Positions 27,572 to 36,915 of a stretch of 64,000 nt of DNA are shown here, piece after piece. The DNA lies in NCBI RefSeq assembly GCF_023502345.1, contig NZ_JAMFLX010000018.1:40442-104441 (forward strand). Reading direction: 5' to 3'. Every line of letters begins with the position of its first letter. Within the stretch, counting starts at the first letter, position 1. The stretch comes from Parendozoicomonas callyspongiae (lineage in GTDB: Bacteria; Pseudomonadota; Gammaproteobacteria; Pseudomonadales; Endozoicomonadaceae). The position numbers and the translations under genes are program-made. A model generated the notes under the pieces. That model had not been told where the DNA came from. It worked only from the letters and a program-made list of their open reading frames with translations, and did not search any database.

Positions 27572-28204
27572 TTATTCTGTCTTTTGTTTGAACTCACATA
27601 AATCTTCAATTCTGCAGGAGCCACATTGAGGCTTTCGCGCCTTGCATACATAACGTCCATGCAGAATAAGCCAGTGGTGGGCGTCCAGCAGGAACTCTTT
27701 GGGAACAAGTCTCAACAGTCTCTGCTCAACCTCAAGGACGTTTTTTCCTGGCGCAATTCCTGTGCGATTTGAAACCCGGAATATATGGGTATCAACAGCC
27801 ATAGCCGGTTGACGAAACGCTGTATTCAGTACGACATTGGCTGTTTTTCTTCCAACGCCGGGAAGTTTTTCCAGGTCTTCCCGGTTGTTCGGAACCTCGC
27901 CGTCATGCTTCTCAATCAGCATGGCGCAGGTTTTCATGACATTTTCGGCTTTGGTATTAAACAGCCCAATGGTTTTGATGTAGAACTTCAGTTTGTCCAG
28001 ACCCAGATCGAGAATAGCCTGAGGAGTATTGGCAACAGGATAAAGTTTACGGGTCGCCTTATTAACCCCGACATCAGTTGCCTGGGCTGATAAAAGAACT
28101 GCAATCAGCAGCTCAAAAGGAGAGCTGTATTCCAGTTCGGTTTGAGGATTGGGGTTGTCTTCTCTCAGACGCTCAAAAATCTGCTGGCGTTTGTCCCTGT
28201 TCAT
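27572..28204 (-). CDS. nth: Endonuclease III
   Basis: Base-excision DNA glycosylase/AP lyase for oxidised pyrimidines. The 210 residues match E. coli Nth (211) almost position by position: helix-hairpin-helix LPGVGRKTANVVL with catalytic K120, catalytic D138 in MAVDTHIFRV, and the [4Fe-4S] cluster ligands C187, C194, C197 and C203. In many gammaproteobacteria nth ends the rsx (rnf) operon. Here it is separated from rsxE by about 1.07 kb holding an unknown gene, so the linkage is interrupted. The ATG at 28204 agrees with the family start. Confidence 0.98.
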   Translation of the reverse strand: MNRDKRQQIFERLREDNPNPQTELEYSSPFELLIAVLLSAQATDVGVNKATRKLYPVANTPQAILDLGLDKLKFYIKTIGLFNTKAENVMKTCAMLIEKHDGEVPNNREDLEKLPGVGRKTANVVLNTAFRQPAMAVDTHIFRVSNRTGIAPGKNVLEVEQRLLRLVPKEFLLDAHHWLILHGRYVCKARKPQCGSCRIEDLCEFKQKTE

Positions 28205-28386
28205 AAACGGTTTGATTACTCTTAAGTCTTAAGTCTCGCATTATCATTTTGCTGGCGAGTATACAGGAATCATGTTTCAGGGGCAGGTGATTTAAACAGC
28301 TGCGGGATAAGTGGGGAATGATAAAGGCGACTGATATAAATATGCCAGCAACAAGCGCTGGCATACTTCGAGGCAGTTGAGTGTGA

Positions 28387-29067
28387 TCAAGTATAACTGA
28401 TATCACTGAAGATCTTGCTATAGGCAAGGTCAACTGCATATTCTACGTCATTTAGAACACTTGCAGAGTGATGTGCCTTAGTATTGCTATTAGAAAGAAC
28501 ATTATTAATAAGTTGTTTATAATTGTCTGCGGTAATTTTTTCGCCATTGTCGGAAACATATTGAAAAGCTTCTTCGAGTAAAGCCAGAACTTTTTCGGGG
28601 TGTTCTTTTTCCATCTGTCGAATGACTTCTGTCATAACGTGATTGGTATTATAAGCGTCATGATTACCTTTAGGGAATTTTTTTATGGATGCCTTGGCCC
28701 AGTTTCGAGCTTGAGTCAGTTGCTCATCTTCGAGACTAAATTGCGGCTTAGCAGCGTCAGCTTCTTCTGTAGCATCGGCTTCAACTTTAATGCTCTGTTC
28801 AAATTCAGTATCAGTGTTTTCAAATTGCGTTGAATTTATTGTATGCGGGTGAACATTATTTGTTTCTGGAATGGCAATTGCTTTTCTATTGAAGATGTTA
28901 ACGTCAGTAGGCTTACTATCATTTGTGCCTGTTGCATGAAAGTAGGTTTGCCTGGGGCTGAGTTTCTCAGCTACCCAGTTTAAAAAATGCCCTGGTTTGC
29001 TGGCCGCTTGGAAGTTTGCCCTTAAAAAGTGGGCTACTTTTTGGGCTGCTCCAATTGTATTGTTCAT
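28387..29067 (-). CDS. Uncharacterised protein inserted between rsxE and nth
   Basis: A 226-residue soluble protein with no signal peptide. GGAAGGA just before the ATG supports the start. Residues 1-45 are basic and helical, 50-115 are Asn/Thr/Glu-rich and probably disordered, and 118-226 form a helical domain (QARNWAKASIKKFP, VMTEVIRQMEKEHPEKVLAL, VLNDVEYAVDLAYSKIF). No family recognised. It is more AT-rich than the rsx and nth genes around it and breaks their usual adjacency, which suggests late insertion. A host-directed or accessory protein is possible; nothing shows its role. Confidence 0.7.
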   Translation of the reverse strand: MNNTIGAAQKVAHFLRANFQAASKPGHFLNWVAEKLSPRQTYFHATGTNDSKPTDVNIFNRKAIAIPETNNVHPHTINSTQFENTDTEFEQSIKVEADATEEADAAKPQFSLEDEQLTQARNWAKASIKKFPKGNHDAYNTNHVMTEVIRQMEKEHPEKVLALLEEAFQYVSDNGEKITADNYKQLINNVLSNSNTKAHHSASVLNDVEYAVDLAYSKIFSDISYT

Positions 29068-29209
29068 GATCCTTCCTTCCCTGGAGTCTGTATTCGGACT
29101 TTGACTGCCATAAACTCTAGATCAAACTCCGAAGAGAGCGTGTGCTCTGCTTGGGAAGTAGTCACATCCGTAGAAGCAGGCATATTAAGGAAGAAGGGCT
29201 GCCATTAGT

Positions 29210-29232
29210 TCGACACCCCTTAAGGGTGTCGA
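29210..29232. terminator. Hairpin downstream of rsxE
   Basis: TCGACACCC (29210-29218) and GGGTGTCGA (29224-29232) form a perfect 9-bp stem with a 5-base CTTAA loop, about 50 bp after the rsxE stop. No T run follows on the minus strand, so it may be a Rho-assisted terminator or an RNA-stabilising hairpin at the operon end. Confidence 0.5.
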
Positions 29233-29279
29233 TTGGCAATTTCTATCGGGAAAGAAACTTTGAACTGATGAAGCTTCTA

Positions 29280-29990
29280 CTAACCGGTAACACGAACCCG
29301 CTTGCTGCCTGAAGTACTTTCCTGATGTGCTTTTCGAGCTTTCTCAAGGCGGTTGTCAGCAATATTTTTCAGGGCGATCAGAAGTCCCATAAAGACAAAG
29401 GCACCGGGCGGCAAAATGGCAAAAAGGAACTTTTTGTAATCTGCAATCACAGTGATCTGCCAGTTTTCCGCAACAGGCCCCAGCAGGAAGTGCATATTGG
29501 CAAACAGAGTTCCCTGTCCGATCAGCTCCCTCAATGCCCCCAGAAGCAGGAGAACAGCTGCAAACCCTGCACCCATCATCAATCCATCAAGCACAGCCGG
29601 GAGGGGGGCATTGCGGGAAGCAAAGGCATCTGCCCGCCCAAGGATGATGCAGTTGGTCACGATCAGGGGAATAAATATGCCGAGAATTTTGTAAAGCTCG
29701 TAGGTATAAGCCTGCATAATAAGCTCTACACAGCTGGTCAGGGCCGCGATGATCATCACAAACACCGGCAGGCGGATGGTATCCGGTACCTGATGGCGAA
29801 ATAGAGATACCAGGAGGTTGGAACTGGTCAAAACCGCAATGGTGGCCAGACCCAGGCCCAGAGCATTAACAACACTGCTGGAGACACCAAGCAACGGGCA
29901 CAGGCCCAGAAGCTGTACCAGAGCCGGGTTGTTTTTCCACAGACCCTGGAAGGCAATATCGCGGGTGCTGGTATTAGTCGTGCTGGCCAT
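29280..29990 (-). CDS. rsxE: Electron transport complex subunit RsxE (RnfE)
   Basis: Integral inner-membrane subunit of the Rnf/Rsx complex, which couples ferredoxin:NAD+ electron transfer to ion movement and, in E. coli, keeps SoxR reduced. The 236 residues have six hydrophobic segments; the family N-terminus ([20 protein letters not shown]) with a conserved Cys is clear, as is [20 protein letters not shown]. It is homologous to RsxA (both contain the LGLCP motif) in inverted topology. The C-terminal tail is basic. Last gene of the operon; its ATG lies 17 bp inside the end of rsxG. Confidence 0.96.
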   Translation of the reverse strand: MASTTNTSTRDIAFQGLWKNNPALVQLLGLCPLLGVSSSVVNALGLGLATIAVLTSSNLLVSLFRHQVPDTIRLPVFVMIIAALTSCVELIMQAYTYELYKILGIFIPLIVTNCIILGRADAFASRNAPLPAVLDGLMMGAGFAAVLLLLGALRELIGQGTLFANMHFLLGPVAENWQITVIADYKKFLFAILPPGAFVFMGLLIALKNIADNRLEKARKAHQESTSGSKRVRVTG

Positions 29991-30675
29991 TAGCGTTCTC
30001 CTCGATATCGGCAGGCTCCAGTGTCAGTTTGCCGCGGGTAAACAGATCGGTTTTATACAGATCGTAATATTTCAAAACACGGTAAACAGCATTCACAACC
30101 GCCCGGGGAGTGATTGTTGCCCCGGTAAACTGGTCAAAATCGCCACCATCTTTCTTGACGGCCCAGCCGGTGGCATCTGGAATTGTCAGGGACTTGCCGG
30201 AAAAACCAAGAATCCAGCCCGAAACACGGGTTTCAATCCCATCTCCGAGACCTGGGGTTTCCTTGTGAACGATTGCCCGAACACCGGTCAGCTTGCCCTG
30301 ATAATCAATACCAGCCAGTAACTGGATACGCCCATTGTAACCATCCGGGGCGACAACAGGCAGAATCACTGCAGAAGGCTGACCTTCCTTGAAAGCTATC
30401 CATCCCCGTGGATCTTCTATCGGGCCAAGCAGCGTGGTGTCCGGCAGATAGACGGTTGTATCAATAAGGGAGTTATCAAACATCTCCTGAGGAAGAACCT
30501 CATAGAGAGCCCGTTGCTCGCTGGCTCTGATCTGTTCCTGAATACGGTCTTTAGTGGCCAGCCAGGTCAGGGCAACCAGTCCTACTGTCAGGAAAGCAAA
30601 GATGCCCAGACGCAGGCTGTTGCTGGTGACGGCACGGGATGTGCTCGAAGAGTTAAGGGAATCTGAGTTGCTCAT
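29974..30675 (-). CDS. rsxG: Electron transport complex subunit RsxG (RnfG)
   Basis: Membrane-anchored periplasmic flavoprotein subunit of the Rnf complex. One N-terminal span ([18 protein letters not shown], about residues 23-40) precedes an FMN-binding domain. The covalent FMN site is TGAT in [10 protein letters not shown], with T187 as the attachment residue. [12 protein letters not shown] is a second family block. The 233 residues fit the usual length of about 206-215 with a short polar head. Its start overlaps the rsxD stop by 4 bp, and its end overlaps rsxE. Confidence 0.96.
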   Translation of the reverse strand: MSNSDSLNSSSTSRAVTSNSLRLGIFAFLTVGLVALTWLATKDRIQEQIRASEQRALYEVLPQEMFDNSLIDTTVYLPDTTLLGPIEDPRGWIAFKEGQPSAVILPVVAPDGYNGRIQLLAGIDYQGKLTGVRAIVHKETPGLGDGIETRVSGWILGFSGKSLTIPDATGWAVKKDGGDFDQFTGATITPRAVVNAVYRVLKYYDLYKTDLFTRGKLTLEPADIEENANGQHD

Positions 30676-31715
30676 TTTGTTTTCGCCATCCCCCGTTTTG
30701 GCTTGCGGTGGCCATAGGTTCTTGGCTGAGTCCAGTAATCGATAGCCGGTGCGGCCATATTCATCAGCAGGGTGGCAAAGGCCACGCCATCGGGGTAACC
30801 GCCCCAGGCACGAATAACGTAGGTGAGAGTGCCGACTCCCAGTCCAAACAGCAGGCGGCCTTTATTAGATGTGGCACCGCTGACCGGGTCAGTCACAATA
30901 AAGAAGGCGCCCATCATAGTGGCCCCGGAGAACAGGTGGAATATCGGCGAGCCGTGTGATTCAGAGCCGGTACCATTCCAGAACAACAGAGACAGTACAG
31001 CAAGGGCAAGCAGCATACCTGCCGGGGCATGCCAACTGATGGCTTTCTCTTTCAGCAGGTAAAGGCCACCTGCCAGAAAGGCCAGGTTGGTCCAGAACCA
31101 GCCGAGGCCTGTCATACCGGAGAGCTGTGGGCTGTTTTGCCACAGTTCATTCATAGTCAGGCTTTTATTTTCCCGCAAAATATCCAGAGGTGTGGCCATG
31201 GTCCAGCCATCAACCGCAGAACCGGCAAAGATCATTGAGAAACTGTCGCCAATACCGGGCGCTGAAATACCGGAACCCAGAGGAGCTACCCAGCTGGTCA
31301 TTTCCTGTGGGAAGGAAATCAGTAGCAGCACATATCCGACCATGGCCGGATTGAACGGGTTATTCCCCATTCCACCATAAAGCTGCTTGCCAAAGATAAT
31401 GGCAAAGCCGACACCAATAAGGGACAACCACCAGGGAGCTGCAGCCGGTAGTGCCATAGCCAGCAGCCAGGCAGTAACCAAAGCACTGTTATCTCTTAGA
31501 TAAAACGAAAGTGGTCGCTTACGCAGTGCCAGAATCCAGGCTTCTGCCCCCAGGGCAATAACCGAGCACCAGATCACATTGATGATAATGCCCCAGCCAA
31601 AGAACCAGGTCTGGGCTGCAAGGGCTGGAACCAGTGCAATCAGAACCAGACGCATAATATGGCTGGTTTTATTCTGACCCAAGGTATGGGGTGAAGTTTG
31701 TCGTATTAATGCCAT
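30672..31715 (-). CDS. rsxD: Electron transport complex subunit RsxD (RnfD)
   Basis: Polytopic inner-membrane subunit with about ten spans, related to NqrB. The 347 residues match E. coli RsxD (352). The block with DGWTMATPLDIL contains the Thr used for covalent FMN attachment in the family, and KQLYGGMGNNPFNPAMVGYV is another conserved segment. FIVTDPVSGATSNKGRLLFG near the C-terminus is also typical. The gene starts 3 bp after rsxC and overlaps rsxG by 4 bp, so translation is coupled along the operon. Confidence 0.97.
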   Translation of the reverse strand: MALIRQTSPHTLGQNKTSHIMRLVLIALVPALAAQTWFFGWGIIINVIWCSVIALGAEAWILALRKRPLSFYLRDNSALVTAWLLAMALPAAAPWWLSLIGVGFAIIFGKQLYGGMGNNPFNPAMVGYVLLLISFPQEMTSWVAPLGSGISAPGIGDSFSMIFAGSAVDGWTMATPLDILRENKSLTMNELWQNSPQLSGMTGLGWFWTNLAFLAGGLYLLKEKAISWHAPAGMLLALAVLSLLFWNGTGSESHGSPIFHLFSGATMMGAFFIVTDPVSGATSNKGRLLFGLGVGTLTYVIRAWGGYPDGVAFATLLMNMAAPAIDYWTQPRTYGHRKPKRGMAKTK

Positions 31716-31718
31716 TTT

Positions 31719-33773
31719 TTACACGGCCTCTTCGCATCGGGCCAGTTCACGACGCTTGTCTTCAAGTTGCTGTTGCAGGGTTTGCAGCTGGTCACTGTCG
31801 GATTCCTTGGCAGTGGTCACAGCCCGTTCTGCTTTCTTGACCGCAGCCCGCGCCATGGCCAATTCGATCTTGTGCTTTTTCTCATCGGCACTGAGTTCGG
31901 CTTTGGCTGGTTTGGCAGGAGCTTCAGTCGGAGCGGAAGCCGCTTCGAACTCGGCTTTAAGCTGAGTCTGTTGCTGTTTCAGTTTATCGATATCAGCTTG
32001 AAGCTTTTCAGCTTCAGGAGAGGAGTTCTCTCCAGCCTGGCTGGCAGCCCGTTCACATTTCTTGATCTGGGCATTAACAACTGACAACTGAATTTTCAGC
32101 TCTTTTTGTTTAGGAGAGAGCTGTGGCCGTGCCGGTTTGCCTGATGAAGCGGTAGCGACATCTGTGCCAGCTGCCCTGGTAGCTTTCTTGGCTTTGGCTC
32201 GTTCCATGGCAGCTTTGATCATATCTGCCTTGGCGTCAGCAGCGGATGTATCTGCACTATTTTGACCAGCACTTTGTCCGGCAGCCGCTTTAGCCTCTTT
32301 TGCTCGGCGGGCCTTTTCGGCATTGGCCTTGCGGCGGGCTTCTTTCTCGGCGGCAACGGCTTCCAGACGCTTCTGTCTCTGTTCAAAACGCTGGCGTGAA
32401 CGTTCGGCCTTCTCGCTTTTGGCTTTCTGGAAACGAATTTCGTCTTTGCCTGCACGGAAGTATTGCACCAGCGGAATAGAGCTGGGGCAGACATAGGAAC
32501 AGGCACCACACTCGATGCAATCAAACAGGTTGTGGTGATGCAGCTGCTCATGGTTTTGCGACTTGGCATGCCAGTACAGTTGTTGGGGCAGCAGTGACAG
32601 CGGGCAGGCATCTGCACACATACCACAGCGGATACAGGCTTGTTCAGGCGGAGGCGGTGGAAACTCTTCCCTTGAAGCGGCAATAAAACAGTTGCTGGTT
32701 TTGATCACAGGAACAGCGGTGGTATCAAGGGTATGCCCCATCATCGGGCCGCCCATAACCAGAGCATCAAACTGCTCATCCTGAATGCCTGCAAATTCCA
32801 GAAGATGTTCTGCCGGAGTACCTATCAATGCTTCAACATTTCCTGGCTGGTGCAAAGCGGCACCGGTCAAAGTGGTAACACGGGAGATCAGCGGTTTGCC
32901 TTCGGTAATGGCATCGTAAATCGCGACCAGTGTGCCGACGTTATAACAGAGCATACCGATATCAACGGAGCGGGCATCGCTGGGAACTTCCTTGCCAGTT
33001 AGAAGCCAGATCAGACGCTGGGCATCGCCGGAAGGGTATTTGGTTGGAACAGGAACAACTTCAATAGCATCTTTGCCTGCGCAGACTTTGCGCATGGCTT
33101 CAATCGCTTCCGGTTTGTTGTCTTCAATACCGATCAGCACTTCCTGCGGATTGAGCATATGCTGCAGAATTTCAATACCACCCAGAAGGCGGTCGGCCCG
33201 TTCCCGCATCAGCATATCGTCAGCGGTGATATAGGGTTCGCACTCGGCACCATTCACAATCAGGGTGTGAATCTTGCTGGCTTTGCGGGACGACATTTTT
33301 ACTGCGGCAGGGAAACCGGCACCACCCAGGCCAACAATCCCTGCGTCGTGTATACACTGAACCAGTTCATCTTTTTCAACTGTTTTGTAATCAGCTACCG
33401 GATCCAGCTCACACCATTGATCTTTGCCATCAGCTTCAAGAACCAGGCAGGTTTCTTCCAGCCCTGACCAGTGCGGAACCGGATGCATACCAACAGAGGT
33501 AACCGTTCCTGATGTCGGCGCGTGCACGGGGGAGCTGACAAAACCATTGGCCCGGGCCAGCATTTGCCCTTTCAATACATAATCACCGACTTTAACCAGC
33601 AGTTCTGCTGGAGCACCGGAGTGCTGGTTCAGTGGCAGAATAAATGTATTTGGCAGCGGTGGCGTTGCAATCGGCGTGCGGGTCGACTGCTCTTTATTCT
33701 CTCCCGGGTGTACGCCACCGGGAAACTCATGGATAGTGCGCAGGGGAATGCCTTGGCTTGGATTGGAACTCAT
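31719..33773 (-). CDS. rsxC: Electron transport complex subunit RsxC (RnfC)
   Basis: Peripheral subunit expected to bind NADH and FMN and two [4Fe-4S] clusters, passing electrons with RsxB. The NADH-binding glycine stretch is [15 protein letters not shown] (residues 146-160); FMN-site residues lie around [11 protein letters not shown]. Cluster ligands are C380, C383, C386, C390 and C419, C422, C425, C429. From about residue 445 a long Lys/Ala/Glu-rich coiled-coil tail follows. It includes two similar units ([20 protein letters not shown] and [20 protein letters not shown]), so the protein reaches 684 residues. Such tails vary among gammaproteobacteria. Start and rsxB stop overlap as ATGA. Confidence 0.97.
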   Translation of the reverse strand: MSSNPSQGIPLRTIHEFPGGVHPGENKEQSTRTPIATPPLPNTFILPLNQHSGAPAELLVKVGDYVLKGQMLARANGFVSSPVHAPTSGTVTSVGMHPVPHWSGLEETCLVLEADGKDQWCELDPVADYKTVEKDELVQCIHDAGIVGLGGAGFPAAVKMSSRKASKIHTLIVNGAECEPYITADDMLMRERADRLLGGIEILQHMLNPQEVLIGIEDNKPEAIEAMRKVCAGKDAIEVVPVPTKYPSGDAQRLIWLLTGKEVPSDARSVDIGMLCYNVGTLVAIYDAITEGKPLISRVTTLTGAALHQPGNVEALIGTPAEHLLEFAGIQDEQFDALVMGGPMMGHTLDTTAVPVIKTSNCFIAASREEFPPPPPEQACIRCGMCADACPLSLLPQQLYWHAKSQNHEQLHHHNLFDCIECGACSYVCPSSIPLVQYFRAGKDEIRFQKAKSEKAERSRQRFEQRQKRLEAVAAEKEARRKANAEKARRAKEAKAAAGQSAGQNSADTSAADAKADMIKAAMERAKAKKATRAAGTDVATASSGKPARPQLSPKQKELKIQLSVVNAQIKKCERAASQAGENSSPEAEKLQADIDKLKQQQTQLKAEFEAASAPTEAPAKPAKAELSADEKKHKIELAMARAAVKKAERAVTTAKESDSDQLQTLQQQLEDKRRELARCEEAV

Positions 33774-34360
33774 ACAAGCTCTCCCTGCGTATCGGTGGCA
33801 ATCAGGTTTGCAGTCTCAGTTTGTTTCTTGGGCAGATCCCATTTCCACGTACGGGTGGTTGTGGCGATAGGCACCATATCAATACAGTCAACAGGGCAGG
33901 GTTCAACACACAGATCACAGCCAGTACATTCGTCGGCAATAACTGTATGCATCTGCTTGGCTGCCCCCAGGATGGCATCGACCGGACAGGCCTGAATGCA
34001 CTTGGTGCAGCCAATACATTCATCTTCCCGGATAAAGGCGACCATGGGTGGCTTTTCCACACCATGTTCGTCATCCAGCTCCATTGGTTCCTGATCAAGC
34101 AGGTCAGCTAAAGCATTGATTGTGGCCTGGCCACCAGGAGGACACTTGTTGATCTCTTCGCCATTGGCAATCGCTTCAGCGTAAGGGCGACAGCCGGGGT
34201 GACCACACTGGCCGCATTGAGTCTGGGGCAGCAGGTCATTGATCTGATCAACAATCGGATTGCCTTCAACCTTGAATTTCTCCGAGGCGAAGCCCAGCAG
34301 AGCACCGAAGGCAAGAGCCAGAGCCAGCAGGGCAAGAAGGGCATAAATAGCGGTATCCAT
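33770..34360 (-). CDS. rsxB: Electron transport complex subunit RsxB (RnfB)
   Basis: Iron-sulfur subunit anchored by one N-terminal span ([20 protein letters not shown]). A [4Fe-4S] or similar cluster domain uses C49, C52, C57 and C73 ([11 protein letters not shown]). Two bacterial ferredoxin-type clusters use C115, C118, C121, C125 and C145, C148, C151, C155. The 196 residues agree with E. coli RsxB (192). AGGA stands 3-4 nt before the ATG. It is thought to take electrons from ferredoxin or hand them to RsxC at the cytoplasmic face. It follows rsxA by 19 bp. Confidence 0.97.
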   Translation of the reverse strand: MDTAIYALLALLALALAFGALLGFASEKFKVEGNPIVDQINDLLPQTQCGQCGHPGCRPYAEAIANGEEINKCPPGGQATINALADLLDQEPMELDDEHGVEKPPMVAFIREDECIGCTKCIQACPVDAILGAAKQMHTVIADECTGCDLCVEPCPVDCIDMVPIATTTRTWKWDLPKKQTETANLIATDTQGELV

Positions 34361-34379
34361 AATTCCTGTTCCCGCCCTC

Positions 34380-34964
34380 CTACAACTTGATCAGGCCAGT
34401 AAAGCCCATAAAGGCCAGCGACATCAGTCCTGCGGTAATCATACCGATGGCAGAACCCCGGAAAGGCGTGGGCACATCGGCAGCCGCGACCCGTTCACGC
34501 ATGGCGGCAAACAGCACCAGCACCAGCGAGAAACCAGCCGCAGCACCAAAGCCGTATACAGCAGAATCAATAAATGAGGTGTTCAAGCGGTTACTGTTCA
34601 GCAGGGCAACACCAAGTACGGCACAGTTACTGGTAATAAGAGGAAGAAAAACACCCAGAACCCGATAGAGTAGCGGACTGGTTTTATGGACCACCATCTC
34701 GGTGAACTGCACCACCACAGCAATCACCAGAATAAAGGCCAGAGTTTTGAGAAACTCCAATCCCAGGGGAACCAGAATATACCGATAGGTCAGGTAACTG
34801 CAGATCGAAGCCAGCGTCAGGACAAAGGTTGTTGCCAGCGACATTCCTACCGCTGTTTCCAGCCGGTTGGAGACACCCATAAACGGGCACAATCCAAGGA
34901 ACTGTACCAGAACAAAATTGTTGACCAGTATGGCGCTGACCAGAATAAGGGACAGCTCGGTCAT
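34380..34964 (-). CDS. rsxA: Electron transport complex subunit RsxA (RnfA)
   Basis: First gene of the rsx operon, an integral membrane subunit with six spans. Known homologues begin close to the motif [20 protein letters not shown], so I choose the second ATG (34964, MTELSL) rather than the one at 34973; a GGA lies just before it. The conserved Cys in LGLCPFMG and a second in ITSNCAVLG likely hold the [2Fe-2S] cluster seen in recent Rnf structures at the RsxA/RsxE interface. The 195 residues fit the family (193). The operon promoter must lie upstream in 34965-35150. Confidence 0.96.
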   Translation of the reverse strand: MTELSLILVSAILVNNFVLVQFLGLCPFMGVSNRLETAVGMSLATTFVLTLASICSYLTYRYILVPLGLEFLKTLAFILVIAVVVQFTEMVVHKTSPLLYRVLGVFLPLITSNCAVLGVALLNSNRLNTSFIDSAVYGFGAAAGFSLVLVLFAAMRERVAAADVPTPFRGSAIGMITAGLMSLAFMGFTGLIKL

Positions 34965-35344
34965 GGATTCCATAAACTATTTACCATGTTTATTCACCCC
35001 GCACAGGCTCTTGGGTGCTCGAATTAGCATAACCCGCAATGCCCATATTATTCAGCACAGTAGTTGGCCATTCCATAAATTAATGACTGGATTAACTTAA
35101 GCCCAGGCAGAAAAACCGGGGCGCAGGGCATTGTAAAAATACGGCGGCGAATTATAAGGGGTTTGTGTAGAAAAAGCAGTCTTTGTTGCCGCATGGGGGG
35201 GCAAAACAGGGCGATGAAAGAGAGCCAGAATAGAGAAAACGGGAGGAATGGAGGTTTAACAAGGTTGTTATTATAACTTACGACGCAAAACTAATTCAGA
35301 GAACATTTATCAAAACAGGAGAATGTGAATTTTTGTGAAGAACC
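34965..35344. other. Noncoding gap between rsxA and the island
   Basis: About 380 bp separate the divergent rsxA start and the first RING/TRAF gene. The left part has the composition of the operon; from about 35250 the sequence becomes markedly AT-rich, marking the edge of the island. It includes a run of seven G residues near 35210. I see no gene, terminator or clear promoter motif. Confidence 0.5.
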
Positions 35345-36798
35345 ATGGAGGGTTATGGATTGGAAGCATGCACTGTAGGTAAGCTAGTCGAAGATCTTCA
35401 AGGTCTGGGGTTTTCCTCTCCAGAAACTGGAGATGTAAAGGGGCACGATCCGGCTAAAGAAGTCACTCTTTTTGATTCTCATTGGAAGGTTCGTGGTGCC
35501 GGTTCAATACACATCGGAGAGTGTCCTGTCTGTCTGATGAAATCTTCAACGCATCTCTTCTGTAAGGATGAGAGGCACTCTTTGTGTGAGTTTTGTATAT
35601 CTAAACTTGAAAAAAAACTTGCCCTTTATGTCGGGGGGAAAAAGAAAAAGATGATGTTTGTAAAACATACAACGAAAAAGTTAAAAAAGAGTTGCTTTCA
35701 ATACAATTCATTTGCCAAGAATCCGGGTGCGACTGGGAAGGTGATTATCATCGAATAAGAGGGCATCTATTAGAACACAAAAGGGATAGTGCTCCCAGTC
35801 ATCCTCCTGAAGGCACTCCAGAACCATGCTTCGCTAAGGAGTATGCGCTGTATTGTAATGGCCGTTTCTTTGGTTCTCTGTTTTATAGCTTTGACCAATC
35901 GTCACGATTTCCTACTGACTTTAATCGCGAGGGCATGTTGCCGGTTGAAATACAGAGCTGGAGAATTCAACTTGAATCATCACCGACCGATGAAGTTATT
36001 AAACTCGCAGAAAAATTTGAAGATAATAAGGATAAAGTTGATATGGTGTCGCATTTGAATATTATGTATTCAAGAGGAATAATAATTGATCGATTTATTC
36101 ATGGGGTTGACTATTCCATTTCAGGAGAAGGAGCTATTGGGGCGGAGAAAAATCTTGGTGTATATTCATTTGTTGGAGAAGATATTGGAAAAGATAAAGA
36201 TCTAATCAATTTTGATATGGGTAAACCAGAGGGGGGAGTAAGTTTCCTATGGAGCAGGCAAGAGGGCGGTGGCCAGACGCTGACAGCCGAAGAAAGAATA
36301 CCTGATTCTGATTCAAATGTAACATTATCAGCTGTATCTCAAGATTCTATAGCTTCATATTATGCCAGTTTGTCAGAGGTGTATGCACAGAAATCTCGAT
36401 TTAGTAAGTTGCTACTTGATATGGTTCGTAAAGGGCATCACCGGCCAAACATGAAAATGTTATTTATGTTTGGTTCGAATCAGGCGAGTTTGCTGAATAA
36501 TGTTTGTCAAACTAAACAAGCTACGGATACATTCTGTTTTTTAAATCCAATCATGCGTGATGTGCTTTGTTCTTCAAAAGGTATGTGTCAGTTCGTTACC
36601 GCTCAAGGGCAACAATTAAAACCGGTGATAAATGAACACGGTGAAGTCTATCAGGTTATACAATCAGATCCGCCAGGTGATGCTAATGCCTGTGGTGTGG
36701 AGCACTGCTTTACATTGAGCCGCGATCGAAAAACCTGGTCCAGAATTGAATACAAGTATCCGGGCAGACCATCCATTATTGGCTATGCGCAAGCTTAA
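35345..36798 (+). pseudogene. RING-like/TRAF-type zinc-finger protein A, frameshifted
   Basis: Two overlapping frames (35345-35758 and an open frame through 35692-36798) together make one protein of about 485 residues. The first frame holds a RING-like half: C60, C63, C73, H78, C81, C84 (GECPVCLMKSSTHLFC onward). The second holds a TRAF-type finger, C-x4-C-x11-H-x3-H, in CQESGCDWEGDYHRIRGH and following residues. A conserved C-terminal domain (YALYCNGRFFGSLFY to RIEYKYPGRPSIIG) comes next. The frames join if the G6 run near 35634-35639 were G7. The paralogue at 36916-38585 carries the same layout. Start: ATG at 35345 or TTG at 35360, which has GGAGGG 7 nt before. TRAF/RING proteins in eukaryotes are E3 ubiquitin ligases; such a role in a host is inferred. 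It may be dead, phase-variable or a sequencing error. Confidence 0.72.
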
Positions 36799-36915
36799 AA
36801 AAGCTTAAGGGGGAAGCGTCTGCTGGTTAATGTTACGCAATAAAATTGATTAACAGTCAGGTTAAAATATCTACTTATGAAGTGAATTTCGTTAACAAAC
36901 ATGGAGGACAATTCA

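Noticed and set aside
35345..36798. Reading the two frames of gene A as two separate overlapping genes
   Set aside because: The second frame has coding-like sequence upstream of its first start (DDVCKTYNEKVKKELLSIQF), and the paralogue shows the same domains in one order. One frameshifted gene is simpler.
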